A stretch of 64,000 bases of DNA. Origin: Psococerastis gibbosa (lineage: Eukaryota > Arthropoda > Insecta > Psocodea > Psocidae). Below are positions 41,488 to 52,940 of this stretch, one piece after another. The DNA lies in contig OZ020492.1 in assembly GCA_963971405.1 (NCBI GenBank), forward strand, positions 18,940,204 through 19,004,203, read 5' to 3'. Below the pieces are notes generated by a model that saw nothing but the letters and a program-made list of their open reading frames with translations, made no database searches and was not told where the DNA came from. Each line of letters opens with the position of its first letter. Positions within the stretch are counted from its first letter, which is position 1. The position numbers were made by a program, and so were the translations under genes.

Positions 41488-41510
41488 CGGGTATATAGTG
41501 CCTTACTAAA

Positions 41511-41514
41511 ATAC

Positions 41515-41554
<40 letters not shown>

Positions 41555-41600
41555 CATATAAAGAAAAACATATATATATGTAAATATATGTATATATAAT
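41511..41600. repeat. (TA)n/(ACAT) microsatellite
   Basis: Long TA run with CATACATATA interruptions. Confidence 0.9.
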
Positions 41601-42689
41601 TTTGAACGGAGGGGGGTTTTAGGCTCAGGGGGTCATGAAATGAAAAGTTTTGAAGAAATTTTCCGAAAGTCGAACATTGGTCGCCATCTCAGTAAGTAGA
41701 TGAATCTCCCTAAAACGGATATTGCTACGGCATGCTATTCCCCCTCAAATTTAACCCCATAGAGAAGAGGAAAATTCTCCTAACTCAGTGTTCAATTAAA
41801 AAGGTTGGGTAGGCCCTGTAGTTCCAGATATAAATGTCTCCGATACGGTAGTTTTCTTATTTCTGAAAAAAAAATGCTTGAAACCAGTCATTTATTATGT
41901 ATTATAAGACAAACGAAACACTTTTTAAGCTTGTAATTTCCCGAGAGTTTGAAGGTGGAGCTTTATAAAAGGTGTTTTCCACGAACGAAGTCTGTAATTT
42001 AACTTTTGTAAGTTTTGACGTCTTCACTTTGTGCGTCAGGCCGAGACAGGAATAGTTATTTAATAATTTAATAGGCGCTTCAGTCATAACGGGGGGGGGG
42101 GGTAGTCTGAAAGATCACCAATTAAGGAATTAATTAAGAGCTGGAACATGTATTTAGGCTATCGTGTATTTATTATTAGTTATTATGTTTCATTATTTGT
42201 TAAGGTAATTAAAAACTTGACCAATTGGTGAATATTTAATAAAATCAATTTTCAATGAAAAAATAGATCGTAGAGCCATTCTTTTGATGCCGAAAAGTAG
42301 AAGAAATGTTCTCCAAAATTTTGATAAATAGTATGTGTAAATTAACTAAAAGTAAAGTTTTGGAACTCTTTTGACGTGAAAATAGTCAGTGTCCGTTACT
42401 TTTTAACAAATTAAATTCTGAAAATGTCGCCAATGGAGTTAGTGGCGGCGAATATAATAATAATGTTCTGAATTACTTTTTATGAACGTAATCCAGTAGA
42501 CCTACTTTTAGTGCCCCAACGATTCCATGGATTTGGGACAGTGGCAAATTGGTATGCGTTCTCGTTGTCAACCTTCACCGACACAATTCGAAAGGCAGCG
42601 CCGGCGTCAAAAACTTCGGAAGTGCGTTCAGATATTGACAGTTTTTTGTACTAACCAATCACACACCAATTTTTTCCTATGACAAATCG
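41601..42689. other. Intergenic, mostly unrecognised
   Basis: Includes a G run at 42089 and a degenerate minus-strand family E scrap at 42515-42600 (GGTGAAGGTTGACAACGAGA, GCATACCAATTTGCCACTG on the minus strand). Otherwise nothing recognised. Confidence 0.4.
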
Positions 42690-43140
42690 TCCGTAAAGCT
42701 TCTTCTTGAGTTCCAATCTAGGAATTGGTTTGCAGCGAATGTTGTATTTTTCTCCTCCACTCTTGTCTGTTTTGTGTGGTCCTTTTCAGTTCTTTTTAGG
42801 CGTCGCACTCTAGGTCCTTCATGACATCCTCTTGGTACTCTTTCCTCTGTCGTCCTCTTGAGTTGGTGCCTTCAACCATACCCTCAATTATGTTCTTGAG
42901 GAGCCCTTTGTATCTCAGAATATGCCCCATCCATTTGACTCTTCTTGTTGAAATGATGGTTATAACAGATCTATTTTCATTTATTCTATGGATCATTGGT
43001 TATCGTTGGTTATGTGGTCTCTCCATGGGATTTTCAAGATTCCTCTGTAGCACCAGAACTCAAAGGCTTCCAGTTTTTTTTTTGTCATGTTCGTAAATGC
43101 ACCGTGTTTCACTTCTGTACAAGAGCACACTCCACACTAG
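42690..43140 (-). mobile_element. LINE 3' fragment (same family as 9045)
   Basis: Minus-strand frames read KLEAFEFWCYRGILKIPWRD then HITND, and after a frame break NENRSVITIISTRRVKWMGH, ILRYKGLLKNIIEG, GRQRKEYQEDVMKDL. These are the thumb/C-terminal signature of an endonuclease plus reverse transcriptase LINE. It is 5' truncated and broken. Confidence 0.8.
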
Positions 43141-43529
43141 AATAAGTATTGAGAAGTCTTTTCCTTATAATTATTATCCAAGTCAATGTTGTTAGATTAG
43201 AATATCATTGACTTTATGTTAAAAGCTAGTCTGGCTAAGTGTATTCGACTGGATATTTCCTGGGATGAATTTACTTCTTGTGTGAATAACTGGATTCAAA
43301 TCGCCCGTGTGTAACGGGCCAATGGATTGGCCGGTCGTCTCTTATTACGAATAACCTGGTTATGACACAAATGCATATTCACGATTTTGCAGTGTTGTTA
43401 GTAATTGCACCTAATATAAATATAAACAAATCCTATCTCATTCAGATGTTAAAAGCAAATCGGATAATAATCCACTCTGAACAAAATTAAATTTCAAAGC
43501 GTCAACAGGAACTTTCAGACCCCACAGAA
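43141..43529. other. Intergenic, nothing recognised
   Basis: AT-rich, no exon or repeat recognised. Confidence 0.35.
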
Positions 43530-44480
43530 AGAACCGGTCCGAGTTTACTAGAACATGCTTTCCTATTTGTCAATTAGTAGATAGATAATATGAGTAATTT
43601 CAAAGCAAATATTTTACCTATTGTTAAATTTCGGATCCCTCGATATCCCCTAACCCAAAGCACTGAATTTATCGATGAAATTGCATATTCTAGAACGGGT
43701 AGACCAATACATTACAACACAGTAATAATGGCAGGGTACGGTACGCAATGTAATGGAGCGTCACTCGCGTTCGATTTTGTTAGTCTACCCTACACCTAAA
43801 ACATACGTGAAGGTAGAAATCATCGATAGAAAGGTTCCGCAGAAAAATTCTTTTTTAGTCATTTTTTTATGTAAATTGTGTTATTATAATTCCCCCCCCC
43901 CCCCCAGTAGGCAACAACCAAGGAGCAAACGACCCACCGCGTTTTGTTAGAATTAATAACGACTACAATACATGTGAATTCAAAAGAAATCGATGGAGCC
44001 ATTGTGAGAAATAAATTTTTTATACATTTTTAAAATTGAGTTAGCCAAAAAAAAATTGTCCCGAGCTATGATTTTTATAAACCTACATGCGAAATTTTAT
44101 CCAAATTCACCGAGTAGTTTGCCCTCAAATCGATGAACAGACAGACATTTCATAAAAACCACTTTTTTGGGTTCCTGGTACCCCAAAACGTGTAAATCCG
44201 TTGAAATCTCGGAACCAGATTATTTTTTAAAATAAAATATAAAGAATAATCCCAATACACTCCAATAATTGCCATTATTACTGTGTAGCATTGCATTACA
44301 ATAGCCCGTTCTAGACTATGCATTCGTCCCAACAATAAATTCAGTGCTTTATGATAGGCAATTACATAACATGGAACTCCTAATATTATCTATTGCAATA
44401 CCTATACTAAATGGTGCCTATATTATAATTGACAAATTGGTAAGCAAGTACAAGTTCACTCGTACAGGTTCTTTAATAGA
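43530..44480 (-). repeat. Family R, minus-strand copy, interrupted
   Basis: Starts like 36840 (AAGAACCGGTCCGAGTTTAC, ATGCTTTCCTATTTGTCAAT) and keeps GTCGTTATTAATTC, ACCGAGTAGTTTGCCC, ACAGACAGAC and CGTGTAAATCCGTTG. A second partial end lies at 44220-44480 (GACAAATTGGTAAGC, GTTCACTCGTAC). Confidence 0.75.
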
Positions 44481-44641
44481 TGTGACAGATTTTTTTTGAT
44501 ATACTGCAGCTTGATGGGCTACTGGTAGTCTGCATTATTCAGATACTCTACCCTAGCCCCCCCCCCCCCGCTTTAGTCTGTAAGAATGGTCTCAGTAGCA
44601 TTAATACCATTCTACTATGTTTTTAAACACTACATACAGTC

Positions 44642-44835
44642 AGGAGATGTAGAGTAGTGGTAGAGACTCCAACTTTCACCCGAAAGGTTTTTGGTTCGAA
44701 TCCCACGCTTGCTAAATTTTCTGGCCATGCTTCGGAGGGCATGTAAAGTAGGCGGTCCCGGGCCTTCCTAGTTGAGTGGAAGAGAGGGCTTTATAGCCCT
44801 AACTCCGCTAGGTTGGCTTAGTAATAGAACAAAAA
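44642..44835 (+). repeat. SINE-1 copy 8
   Basis: Full-length copy; B box GGTTCGAATCC. It ends 58 bp before the acceptor of the exon at 44894. Confidence 0.92.
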
Positions 44836-44893
44836 AATTCAATATTTATTTATATTTATTTATTTACATACTAATTACACATTTTATTTACAG

Positions 44894-45440
44894 TCGCTGC
44901 TTTCGGTCAGTTTTAAGCAAGTACGATATAACTTCTCTCTCCAAACCACTAAGACTACAATATTGTATATTTAACAACAATTGTAGAGGTGCTAAGTACC
45001 TATTTAACTTCGTAGAAAACCTCTTGACGCAGAAGAAAGACATGAAAAAATGGACGGAAACCCGACTCTCCGCCCCGTTTGAAAGGCTTCTTTTCTCTAA
45101 CCCCATGACTATGTGCAGAGAGCTTACACCAGCAGCTAAAGGCACAGCAAGACCTCCTTCGGGATGTGAGTGGTGTTTAATGAGTAAGAACCTGACACTA
45201 CCTATCCGTCCGAGCAGGTGGGCTAGGAAACAGCAGAGGAGGTCGAAAGGTGGAGGAGGAGGAGGTCGAAAGATTCCCCGGGGTGAAAAAAGACGATGGG
45301 GCTCCACGTTGCTTCACATGATATTTGATTTTGTACACCTGCAATTCTTTCTTTACTCTGCAAAATATCAAAGCTGTCAAAGCGAAATTGATAGAATTGA
45401 AACGTTGCAATTCTCCTCTAATACACAGTCAAAACGGTAA
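44894..45440 (+). CDS. Unrecognised terminal exon, 181 codons
   Basis: TTTTATTTACAG acceptor, then a stop-free frame of 181 codons to TAA at 45438. AATAAA lies about 100 bp later (45540). It opens RCFRSVLSKYDITSLSKPLR and has a small Cys pair YCIFNNNCRGAK. Next are an amphipathic FNFVENLLTQKKDMKKW, further cysteines MTMCREL and GCEWCLMSK, and a basic tail with RRSKGGGGGGRK and RGEKRRWG. The basic pairs and paired cysteines suggest a secreted protein or prohormone, but I cannot name one. The preceding exon was not found. The alternative is a long chance frame beside a SINE. Confidence 0.42.
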
Positions 45441-45539
45441 CGTATATCTTTGAAATCTGACATGCCCCTTGTTCAGAGCGAGAAATTTATAAAAGGGGTT
45501 TCTAATACGTGCAGCTAAGTATGTATTGCGAGGGAAAGG

Positions 45540-45545
45540 AATAAA
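45540..45545 (+). promoter_or_regulatory. Poly(A) signal AATAAA
   Basis: Canonical hexamer 100 bp after the stop of the 44894 exon; suggestive but AT-rich surroundings make chance hits common. Confidence 0.35.
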
Positions 45546-45884
45546 ATATATCTAAAGTGGCTCCAATGGCAGTTACATGCCCCAGACATGTCAGTTTCCT
45601 TCTGCCAATCCCTTTTTATTTGTTCCGACGTCTCCTTTTGTTAAAATTACGTTTGGTCTGCAAACCTTTCTGTAGATTGAGCCCTCACCTTATTTCCTTT
45701 CTACCTTTACACACTTCCTAATGAACAAATATACGACATAACGGCTCGGCGCCGTGTTCTTTACAGTTCTTTATAAAATCTGTTCGTCTGTCTTTGTATT
45801 CTGTTCCTACAGTACTTGTATAGCCTCACTGTTGAGAATTAAGCCAATATGACTCATAGTATTATGTTTTATTAGGTTAATAAA

Positions 45885-46070
45885 TTCCACTTGTTACACT
45901 GCGCCAATGGTGAGCTTGTCACGGCTTGTCCATTATCGCTTATAGCTGGTGCAGGTTTACATCGAGGACGTATACCAGTTTGCCAATGGCCCAAAATTCT
46001 TACAGAAACAATAAAGATAATGTCCGAAATCCATGGGGTCATTGGACAAGGGATCAGTGGGTCGCTTTAC
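45885..46070 (+). repeat. Family E repeat, near full length
   Basis: GCCAATGGTGAGCTTGTC, TTGTCCATTATCGCTTATAG, GTATACCAGTTTGCCAATGG, AATGTCCGAAATCCATGGGG and GGACAAGGGATC in order. Confidence 0.85.
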
Positions 46071-46194
46071 GTAAGTAGGCCTATATCGTTCTTCAGTATA
46101 TTATTATTATTACTATTTTTTATCTTTAAAACTTACTTTACTTTACTATAATTACTTTTTACTCTAATTAATCATTTAAAATGGTATGAAACTG

Positions 46195-46345
46195 ATTAGA
46201 AATTAAAAATATGTTCTTTGCTAACACAAAGGCGTGAAATAGAAAACATGTTGCATCATCTACAGCGTTTATTGTCCAAGCCCCCGACACGTTTATGCAC
46301 ATGGGGGCCGGAGAAACAGAAGAAGAAGAAGAAATTATTAGGTTA
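46195..46345 (+). repeat. SINE-5 (GAAGAAGAA-tailed) copy
   Basis: Shares CTAACACAAAGGCGTGAAAT, ACATGTTG and the (GAA)n tail with a second copy at 60270-60465. Confidence 0.7.
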
Positions 46346-46947
46346 ATAAAATTGTCTTTATTTTGCATTATCTGGTGGTTAAAAATGCGGGCGTAAAAAT
46401 TGGAATTTCACAGGAATTGTTAATCGTATGGCAATGAGATGTCATAAAGTAAGAAGAAATGTTCTTCTACAATTTGTTGCGCATTATGTATAGCTGTTTA
46501 TACCACTGATTGGCCTCCATTATTGAACTTTATTTGTAAGAAGGATGTTGAGGATGTTAACTCAAAGGAGTTCCAAAACTGGTATTTGGGAATAATTTTG
46601 GGGATGTGCGGAAACTTGGCTTGTTGATTTCAAAATGTAAAGGAACATGTATATGTTCTTCTAATATATGACATTTTATTTATTATAGCTCTACGAGCGA
46701 AATGTACTCTGGAATTCAATCAGCTTGGGTCTTGCAGGAGTTGAGAATTTTTCATGTAACTCTATTGTTGGCTCAGTTAGATAAGCTAAGCCCTAATATG
46801 GTCTGGGTAAGCCTTAACAAAGCGAAGCAACTCAGCAACCGCCTCACACAATTGCCTACTCCCATCAGAACAGCAGAGTGTTTTTCTGTCTGTCAGGTTT
46901 TTGCAATCTCCAACATGTAAACCATTGAGACCATTAGCCTAAGGCGG
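46346..46947. other. Intergenic, nothing recognised
   Basis: A 72-codon plus frame at 46702 follows a TATTATAG but has no donor or family resemblance; I do not call it a gene. Confidence 0.35.
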
Positions 46948-47084
46948 GGTTTCCATTGACCTCGTTTTTGAACGTGAGCGTGACATTGACTTGGTAGCAG
47001 AGAGCAGACATTAAAGACAGTCTGAAAATGTCTGCTACCACGTCAATGTCACGCTCACGTTCAAAAACGAGGTCAATAGAAACC
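46948..47084. mobile_element. Fold-back element, 54-bp arms
   Basis: GGTTTCCATTGACCTCGTTT and its complement bound arms of 54 bp with about two differences, spacer about 29 bp. The inner block CTGCTACCACGTCAATG resembles arm sequence of the 16680 element, so the two are probably related. Confidence 0.85.
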
Positions 47085-48083
47085 CTTAGTAGAATTAGGG
47101 TGAACAGCGTTCAAATAGCTTGGACTACAAGTCAATATTTCCAAAAAGAAGCACGGTGACTTCACAATCTATGCCAACGGTTATTTATCCTATGAAAACG
47201 AAGCCAGGTAACAAATAACTCAACCATGTCAGTATTAAATTTGTACAAAACAGGCTATATTTATATTACAAAAACTATGTATGCACAAAATTTACAATGA
47301 ATGATACGAAGGTATAGTGATGTAAGGTACCGGTATTAACAATAGGTAATTTCAAGGATTGCACGATAACTTGTTTGATAATTTTGAGACACCTGAGCGT
47401 GTAGACTGTATAGTAGATAAAATTGAATGCCCTTTCTATCTGTTTATTGGACCGTGCCAAAAATTGCAAGCCCGACGTTCTATATTCCATCAAAAAGGCC
47501 TTACATTTAGATGAATGGAAAATGATGACAAATTAAAAGCCATTCAATGTTCTTCTGGACTTCTACTCGCTAAGTAAAACAAAGCAAAAGGTCCATTACC
47601 ACTATTTTATGTTTTTCATGTGTAACTACAAAGAGTTGAAAGCCTGCAGTATTCTATAGTACAGTTCAACAGCCCAGGTCATATTTATATACTGCTAGCA
47701 GTTTAATTTTTACTATAGTACAGGCTAGTATTTGAAAATAAAATGCTGCAAAGAAGAAATTGAGGAGATTTAACATTATTTAAGTTAGGCCTAGTCCTGC
47801 TTGGGCCTTGTTATATGTACAAGTATATGAAACATGGGACATGTTCGACTAGAAAACTGGCCGAAATTTCAAATAGTGGCTGAAGACTTGGTGCCACAAA
47901 CATTGCAAGTATCACGTCATATTCATTTCCCCCTCATGACTTTCGTTCTAATGGGTCTACTAACTTTTGAAAGTTCACATATGCTGTACAGTTGTTCATA
48001 AATGTTCAACAATTATTACCATAGCACTCCTTTCCGTATAAGATGTCTCAGAATTGCCTCAGAATATCGTCCAAATTCTTGAA
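47085..48083. other. 3' flank of the P/A-rich gene
   Basis: No repeat or exon recognised. This interval should hold the 3' UTR of the minus-strand gene ending at 48084; I did not find a convincing poly(A) signal close to the stop. Confidence 0.35.
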
Positions 48084-49528
48084 TTAATAAAGGTATCCAC
48101 CGCTACTGTCCGTTCGCTGGGGAATTGTTTCAGGCACCCTGGCGGGTTGTTGCTGAACAGGTGCTGTGAAAACAGGTCGCGGAGCTGGGGCTGGAGCATT
48201 AAAAGTAGGTCTAGGAACTGGTGCTGGTCCAGCGGGAACACCGTACGAGGTGCTAGGAGCTGAAAAGACAGGCGTCGGGGCTGGGGCGTTGAAAACAGGT
48301 CGAGGGGCAGGTGCTGGAGCGGGGGCGTTAAAAACTGGTCGAGGGGCAGGTGCCGGAGCATTAAAAACTGGGCGAGGGGCAGGAGCCGGAGCATTAAAAA
48401 CTGGGCGAGGGGCAGGTGCGGGAGCATTGAAAACGGGAGCACCATACTGAGGGCTTGGCCTCGGGGCTGGGGCGGGTTGAAACTGTACAGGACGAGGCGC
48501 TGGGGCGGGTGCATTAAAAACTGGCCGAGGAGCAGGAGCAGGAGCAGTAAAAACTGGTCGAGGAGCTGGGGCGGGTGCTGAAATTTGAGGTGGTCCGTAC
48601 TGGATGTTAGGTCTAGGCGCTGGAGCTGGGAAACTGATTTGTTGCTGGGGTTGAGGAGCTGGGGCCGGCTGTGAATATGTAATTTGAGGGGCAGGCTGGC
48701 TGATCTGTATTTGAGGAGCGGGTTGAGGAGCTGGTTGAGGGGCTGGCTGAGGAGCTGGTACAGGGTAGGAATATCCACTGCTTACTGGGGCTGGCCGAGG
48801 AGCAGGGGCCGGCTGTGTATATGTGACTTGGGGAGCTGGGGCTGGCCGAGGAGCAGGGGCTGGCTGTGTGTATGTAACCTGGGGAGCTGGGGCCGGCCGA
48901 GGAGCAGGGGCCGGTTGTGTGTATGTGACTTGAGGAGCTGGGGCTGGCTGGGTGTACGTCTGCACGGGGGCGGGAGCGGGCCTAGGGGCTGGGGCAGGCT
49001 GTGTATACGTTACCACTGGGCGTGGGGGAGGAGCAGGTGCTGAAATTTGAGGAGGTCCGTACTGAGGCCTGGGTGCGGGCGCTGGGATACTGATTTGAGG
49101 CTGGGGCGCAGGGGCTGGTTGCGTGTACTGAATTTGAGGCTGGGGAGCTGGTTGCGTGTATTGTATTTGAGGCTGTGGAGCTGGTTGAGTGTATTGAATT
49201 TGAGGCTGGGGAGCTGGTTGGGTGTATTGTACTTGAGGCTGGGGTGCTGGTTGCGTATATTGTATTTGAGGCTGGGGTGCCGGCTGGCTGATTTGTATCT
49301 GAGGTTGAGGAGCTGGGACTGGGTAGGAATAACCGCTGCTTACTGGTGCAGGAGCTGGTTGAGGCTGAGGGGCGGGCTGTGGGGCGGGCTGTGGGGCGGG
49401 CTGTGGGGCGGGCTGTGTGTACGTTATCTGAGGAGCTGGTTGCGGGGCTGGCTGAGTATAGGTTATCTGCGGTGCTGGTTGTGGAGCAAGCTGAGGTTGC
49501 TGAGCAGGAACTGGGTAGTCATAGCCCG
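48084..49528 (-). CDS. Pro/Ala/Gln-rich secreted cuticle-like protein, main exon
   Basis: Follows a TTTTATTTCAG acceptor and is open for 480 codons to TAA at 48084. It opens GYDYPVPAQQPQ, then has repeats of three kinds: ITYTQPAPQPAP, IQYTQPAPQPQ and, towards the C-terminus, VFNAPAPAPRP. Spacers read SSGYSYPVPAPQP, and the end is RTDSSGGYLY. There are no cysteines and few charged residues, as in extensin-like or structural cuticle proteins. The mature function is inferred, not shown. DNA repeats of 30-45 bp match the protein repeats, so length probably varies between individuals. GC content is far above the window average, as expected for GCN/CCN codons. Tyr-rich spacers could take part in cross-linking (inference). 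Confidence 0.85.
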
Positions 49529-49949
49529 CTGAAATAAAATAAAAAAATACATAAGAGACAGAGAGAAGACATAAAATATGGATTAGAGAATTTCATGGAT
49601 GGACTATAATTTCTGGATAAATTTTTTAATGGACGCAACAGGAATCCACCCATTAATATATTATCATTTAAAAATGCGCTCAACCTTATTTTTTTTATTT
49701 AAGGGCGCTAGGCCACGTCTGTGACATATGCGCCAAGACTGTAAATAATCATAGGAATTACGCTATTTTTATAAGTTCAGTGTGTTGGAGAAAGGCTGAA
49801 AGTGAGATGACATTGCTAGCGTCGTCTCCCTGGATTAAGGGGAGTGTCGATTTTATGTTGTACCTTGTCATCCATATATTGTAGTTTAATAACCGACTAA
49901 AACACAGGCCCGGCCCGTCCTATGGGCAAGTGGAGCGGCCGCACCAGGC

Positions 49950-49993
49950 GCCGAGTCCAAGGGGGCGCCGCGAGACGCCCCCTTGGACTCGGC
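49950..49993. repeat. Subterminal perfect 18-bp hairpin in the hAT element
   Basis: GCCGAGTCCAAGGGGGCG (49950-49967) and its exact complement (49976-49993) are separated by CCGCGAGA. It lies 32 bp inside the left end and is nearly all G+C in an AT-rich setting. A transposase-binding or extrusion-prone site is possible. Confidence 0.85.
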
Positions 49994-50501
49994 TTTGTGT
50001 TTTCAAGCGGGATAATTTAAAAAAAATAAAAATAAAATAATTTTTATAGAAGACTTGTTTTAAATCTGGCGCCAACCGGTTTAACGTGGTGGAACGTTAA
50101 CTCCTTCCACGACAACTCCGAGTGGTTATGTTGGCCACCCTAACTAAAATGGCAGATCATAGCATTGTTATTGGTTACTAATTTCAGCTTCACTCGTATC
50201 TCTTGTGAGATTTTTATAAATAATTGCAATTGGCAACAAAAAAATTTTAAGGTAAGCAGACGCAGATGCTTTATAGCGGTATTTGTATTAAGTTGTTGTT
50301 ATAATAAATAAGAGAGTTACAAAGCAGATTAAGAAGTGGCTCGGCTTGCAATTCTGCGAATGGTTTGTGTTTGTTATTAATATCAAATAAGAGAATTTAT
50401 GTCTACTGTATGTCCAACTTATTGTATATTTATTTATTTTGGACTTTATTTAGACTTAAGGTAATTTATGTGTCTTTTATTTTAGCAACTTTGCAAAGGC
50501 A

Positions 50502-52940
50502 ATGTGGAAAAAATTGTCAGGCGCCGGAAATGAGAGGAAAAGAAGAGCTAGGGAAGCTGAGAATGAAAAGCAAGCGGCGCAAATGGCCAAATTTCTAAAA
50601 CGGCCAGGTCCACATCCAGACCCAACCCAGCCCCCTAGTACAAGCAAGGAAAGTACGGTTGAGAGTGAGGCCCAGGCGGTTGCGCTGGACGAGGCCATTT
50701 TTGAGAACTTGCCTTGCAGTGAAGAAGAAAGAAGTTTTTCTATGGACATAGCCAAGTGGCCCTCTTACTTGTCTTCACAAGTTATTGACATGATCGTTGA
50801 AGAGGGGCCGCAAAACGGGAAACTCGATGATGATAAATACCCAAAAAATGAGAAAGGCCGGCATTTTTCCAACAGCCATTTCAAAAAAAGCATGCCCAAC
50901 GGAGAAGTATATGAGCGGCAGTGGCTTGTTTATTCCAATTCAACAAAGAAAGTATACTGCTTTTGTTGTCACATCTTCAAGCGCACAAGTCGTTGCCATC
51001 TTTCCAATGTTGGCTCTGACAACTGGCATCATTTGTCTCGTTTACTAACGAGCCATGAGTTTTCTGACGACCACCAGCAAGCCTTATTAACGTGGCTTGA
51101 AACGGCTAAAAGGTTAAAAAAATGTTGTGGCATAGATAAAGGGCTTCAGAAGCAATTGGAGGATGAAAAAGCAAGGTGGTCTTCTGTTATGGAACGAATG
51201 ATCGCCATCACGCTGTTTTTGGCTGAACACAATTTGCCTTTTCGTGGTAGCAAGGACACTTTATACACTCCAAGAAATGGGAATTTCTTAGGCCTTGTAC
51301 AATTACTTGGCCAATTCGACCCCGTCATGATGGAGCACTTGCGAAGAGTGATGCAGAAGGAATCCAAGCATTTTTATTTTAGCAAAAATATTCAAAACGA
51401 AGTAATTAAATTATTAGCTGACGAAGTAAGAGGCCAAATATTATCTAAAATAAGAAGTGCCAAGTATTTTTCTATAATTTTAGACTGTACTCCTGACATC
51501 AGCCACACTGAGCAAATGAGTGTCACCTTCAGATTTTTCGACGTCGATGAAGCGCGTGTGCGTGAGTGTTTTTTGACATATAAGCCAGTGGCTGACTCAA
51601 CTGGAGCCGGCCTGACGGGCTTATTTTTGGACGAAATAATTGATAAATATGGTATTGACATGAATGACTGCAGGGGCCAAGGATATGATAATGGTGCTAA
51701 TATGGTTGGACACATTAAAGGAGTTCAGAGTCGCATTGCTAAAACCTATCCACGAGCCTTTTTTAACCCTTGCGGCTGTCATAGTCTCAACCTTGTGGTT
51801 GCCGATGCAGCAAAAACTTCTATCAAATCAGTGTCTCTTTTTGGTGTGCTGCAACGGCTGTTTGTGTATTTCTCAAATTCAACAAAGCGGTGGAAGGTGG
51901 TCTCAGAGCATCTGCAAAATTTAAGCCTGAAAAAGGTTTGTGACACACGCTGGGAAAGCAGGATCAACAGCTTGAAAGCAGTGCGGTATCAGTATGCTGA
52001 AGTTAAAAGGGCTCTGGAGGATGAATATGAACAATCAACGGACCCTGTTGCAAGCTCAGAGGCTGAATCGCTTCTTGTAAATTTGGAAAAGTTCGAGTTC
52101 TTAATGGCGTTAGTCATATGGTACGATGTTTTATTCCAGGTTAATCTAGTAAGCAAAACAATGCAATCTGAAACCATGGATTTGTCCGAAGCTACAAAAA
52201 TTATGAATAAATGCTTGAAATTTTTAAAAGAATACAGAAGTACAGGTTTCACTTCTGCACTCATCACTGCCAAAGAAATCGCTGAAGAAGCACAAATCAC
52301 TCAGGAGTTTGAAACTGTCCGTCTGCGAAGGAAAAAGAAGATGTTTTCTTATGAAAATCAAGACGAATCTCCTACTGACCCAGAAACAGCGTTTCGCACC
52401 TCTGTCTTCTATCCAATGATTGACACAGCCATTAATTCATTGCAGTTGCGCTTTTCCCAATTAAGTGACATTAATAGTACATGGCAATTTATGTACGATT
52501 TGAAAAAGATCGACCATAATGGTTTGAATGCGGCCTGCTCAGATTTAGAATCTGTCTTAACCCATGGCGCTCTCAGTGATATTTCGGGTACCGAGCTAGC
52601 CCAAGAAATAAGGAGCCTTAGTGCGTTCTTAGGCGGCGACGATGGGCATCCAAAGGGGGTTCTTGAGTTTTTGGCAAAGCATTGTTGGAAAGATATGTTT
52701 CCAAACGTTTGGACAGCTCTCCGCATTTTCATTACTATACCGGTCACTGTTGCTAAGGGAGAAAGGAGCTTCAGCAAGCTAAAATTGATAAAGACCTACC
52801 TAAGGTCTGTTTTAGCTGATGAGAAATTGTCGGACTTAGCCATATTATCCATAGAAAATGAGATCGCCAACAATCTCTCCTATGATCATTTGATTAAAAA
52901 ATTTGCTAGCATCAAAGCTAGGAAGGAGAAATTTCAATAA
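50502..52940 (+). CDS. hAT transposase, ZMYM/TTF-finger type (812 aa)
   Basis: Cut-and-paste transposase of the hAT superfamily. N-terminal basic stretch ERKRRAREAENEK (about 11-23) could act in nuclear entry. A TTF/BED-like zinc finger is centred on C153, C155, C156, H157 (YCFCCHIFKR). The RNase H-like core has D328 in ILDCTPD, D396 in GYDNGANMVG, C424/C426/H427 in CGCHSLNLVV, and CDTRWES near 480. The third acidic residue is E754 in KGERSFSKLKLIK, leading into the C-terminal dimerisation region (LAILSIENEIA). Length and order match animal ZMYM1/DUF4371-like hAT proteins. The first ATG of the frame is used; no splice is needed. All three catalytic positions are present, so activity is plausible. 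Confidence 0.96.
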   Translation: MWKKLSGAGNERKRRAREAENEKQAAQMAKFLKRPGPHPDPTQPPSTSKESTVESEAQAVALDEAIFENLPCSEEERSFSMDIAKWPSYLSSQVIDMIVEEGPQNGKLDDDKYPKNEKGRHFSNSHFKKSMPNGEVYERQWLVYSNSTKKVYCFCCHIFKRTSRCHLSNVGSDNWHHLSRLLTSHEFSDDHQQALLTWLETAKRLKKCCGIDKGLQKQLEDEKARWSSVMERMIAITLFLAEHNLPFRGSKDTLYTPRNGNFLGLVQLLGQFDPVMMEHLRRVMQKESKHFYFSKNIQNEVIKLLADEVRGQILSKIRSAKYFSIILDCTPDISHTEQMSVTFRFFDVDEARVRECFLTYKPVADSTGAGLTGLFLDEIIDKYGIDMNDCRGQGYDNGANMVGHIKGVQSRIAKTYPRAFFNPCGCHSLNLVVADAAKTSIKSVSLFGVLQRLFVYFSNSTKRWKVVSEHLQNLSLKKVCDTRWESRINSLKAVRYQYAEVKRALEDEYEQSTDPVASSEAESLLVNLEKFEFLMALVIWYDVLFQVNLVSKTMQSETMDLSEATKIMNKCLKFLKEYRSTGFTSALITAKEIAEEAQITQEFETVRLRRKKKMFSYENQDESPTDPETAFRTSVFYPMIDTAINSLQLRFSQLSDINSTWQFMYDLKKIDHNGLNAACSDLESVLTHGALSDISGTELAQEIRSLSAFLGGDDGHPKGVLEFLAKHCWKDMFPNVWTALRIFITIPVTVAKGERSFSKLKLIKTYLRSVLADEKLSDLAILSIENEIANNLSYDHLIKKFASIKARKEKFQ

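Noticed and set aside
44772-44893. Upstream extension of the 44894 exon frame to an ATG at 44772
   Set aside because: The extension translates the 3' end of a SINE-1 copy and its AT-rich tail; the acceptor at 44893 is a better start.
48166-49537. Long plus-strand frames rich in Gly, Arg and Leu over the P/A-rich gene
   Set aside because: They are antisense shadows of the repetitive GC-rich minus-strand exon; the minus frame has the splice sites, signal peptide and coherent repeats.
50477-52777. Several minus- and plus-strand frames of 60-120 codons inside the hAT element
   Set aside because: All overlap the 812-codon transposase frame in other phases and match no family.
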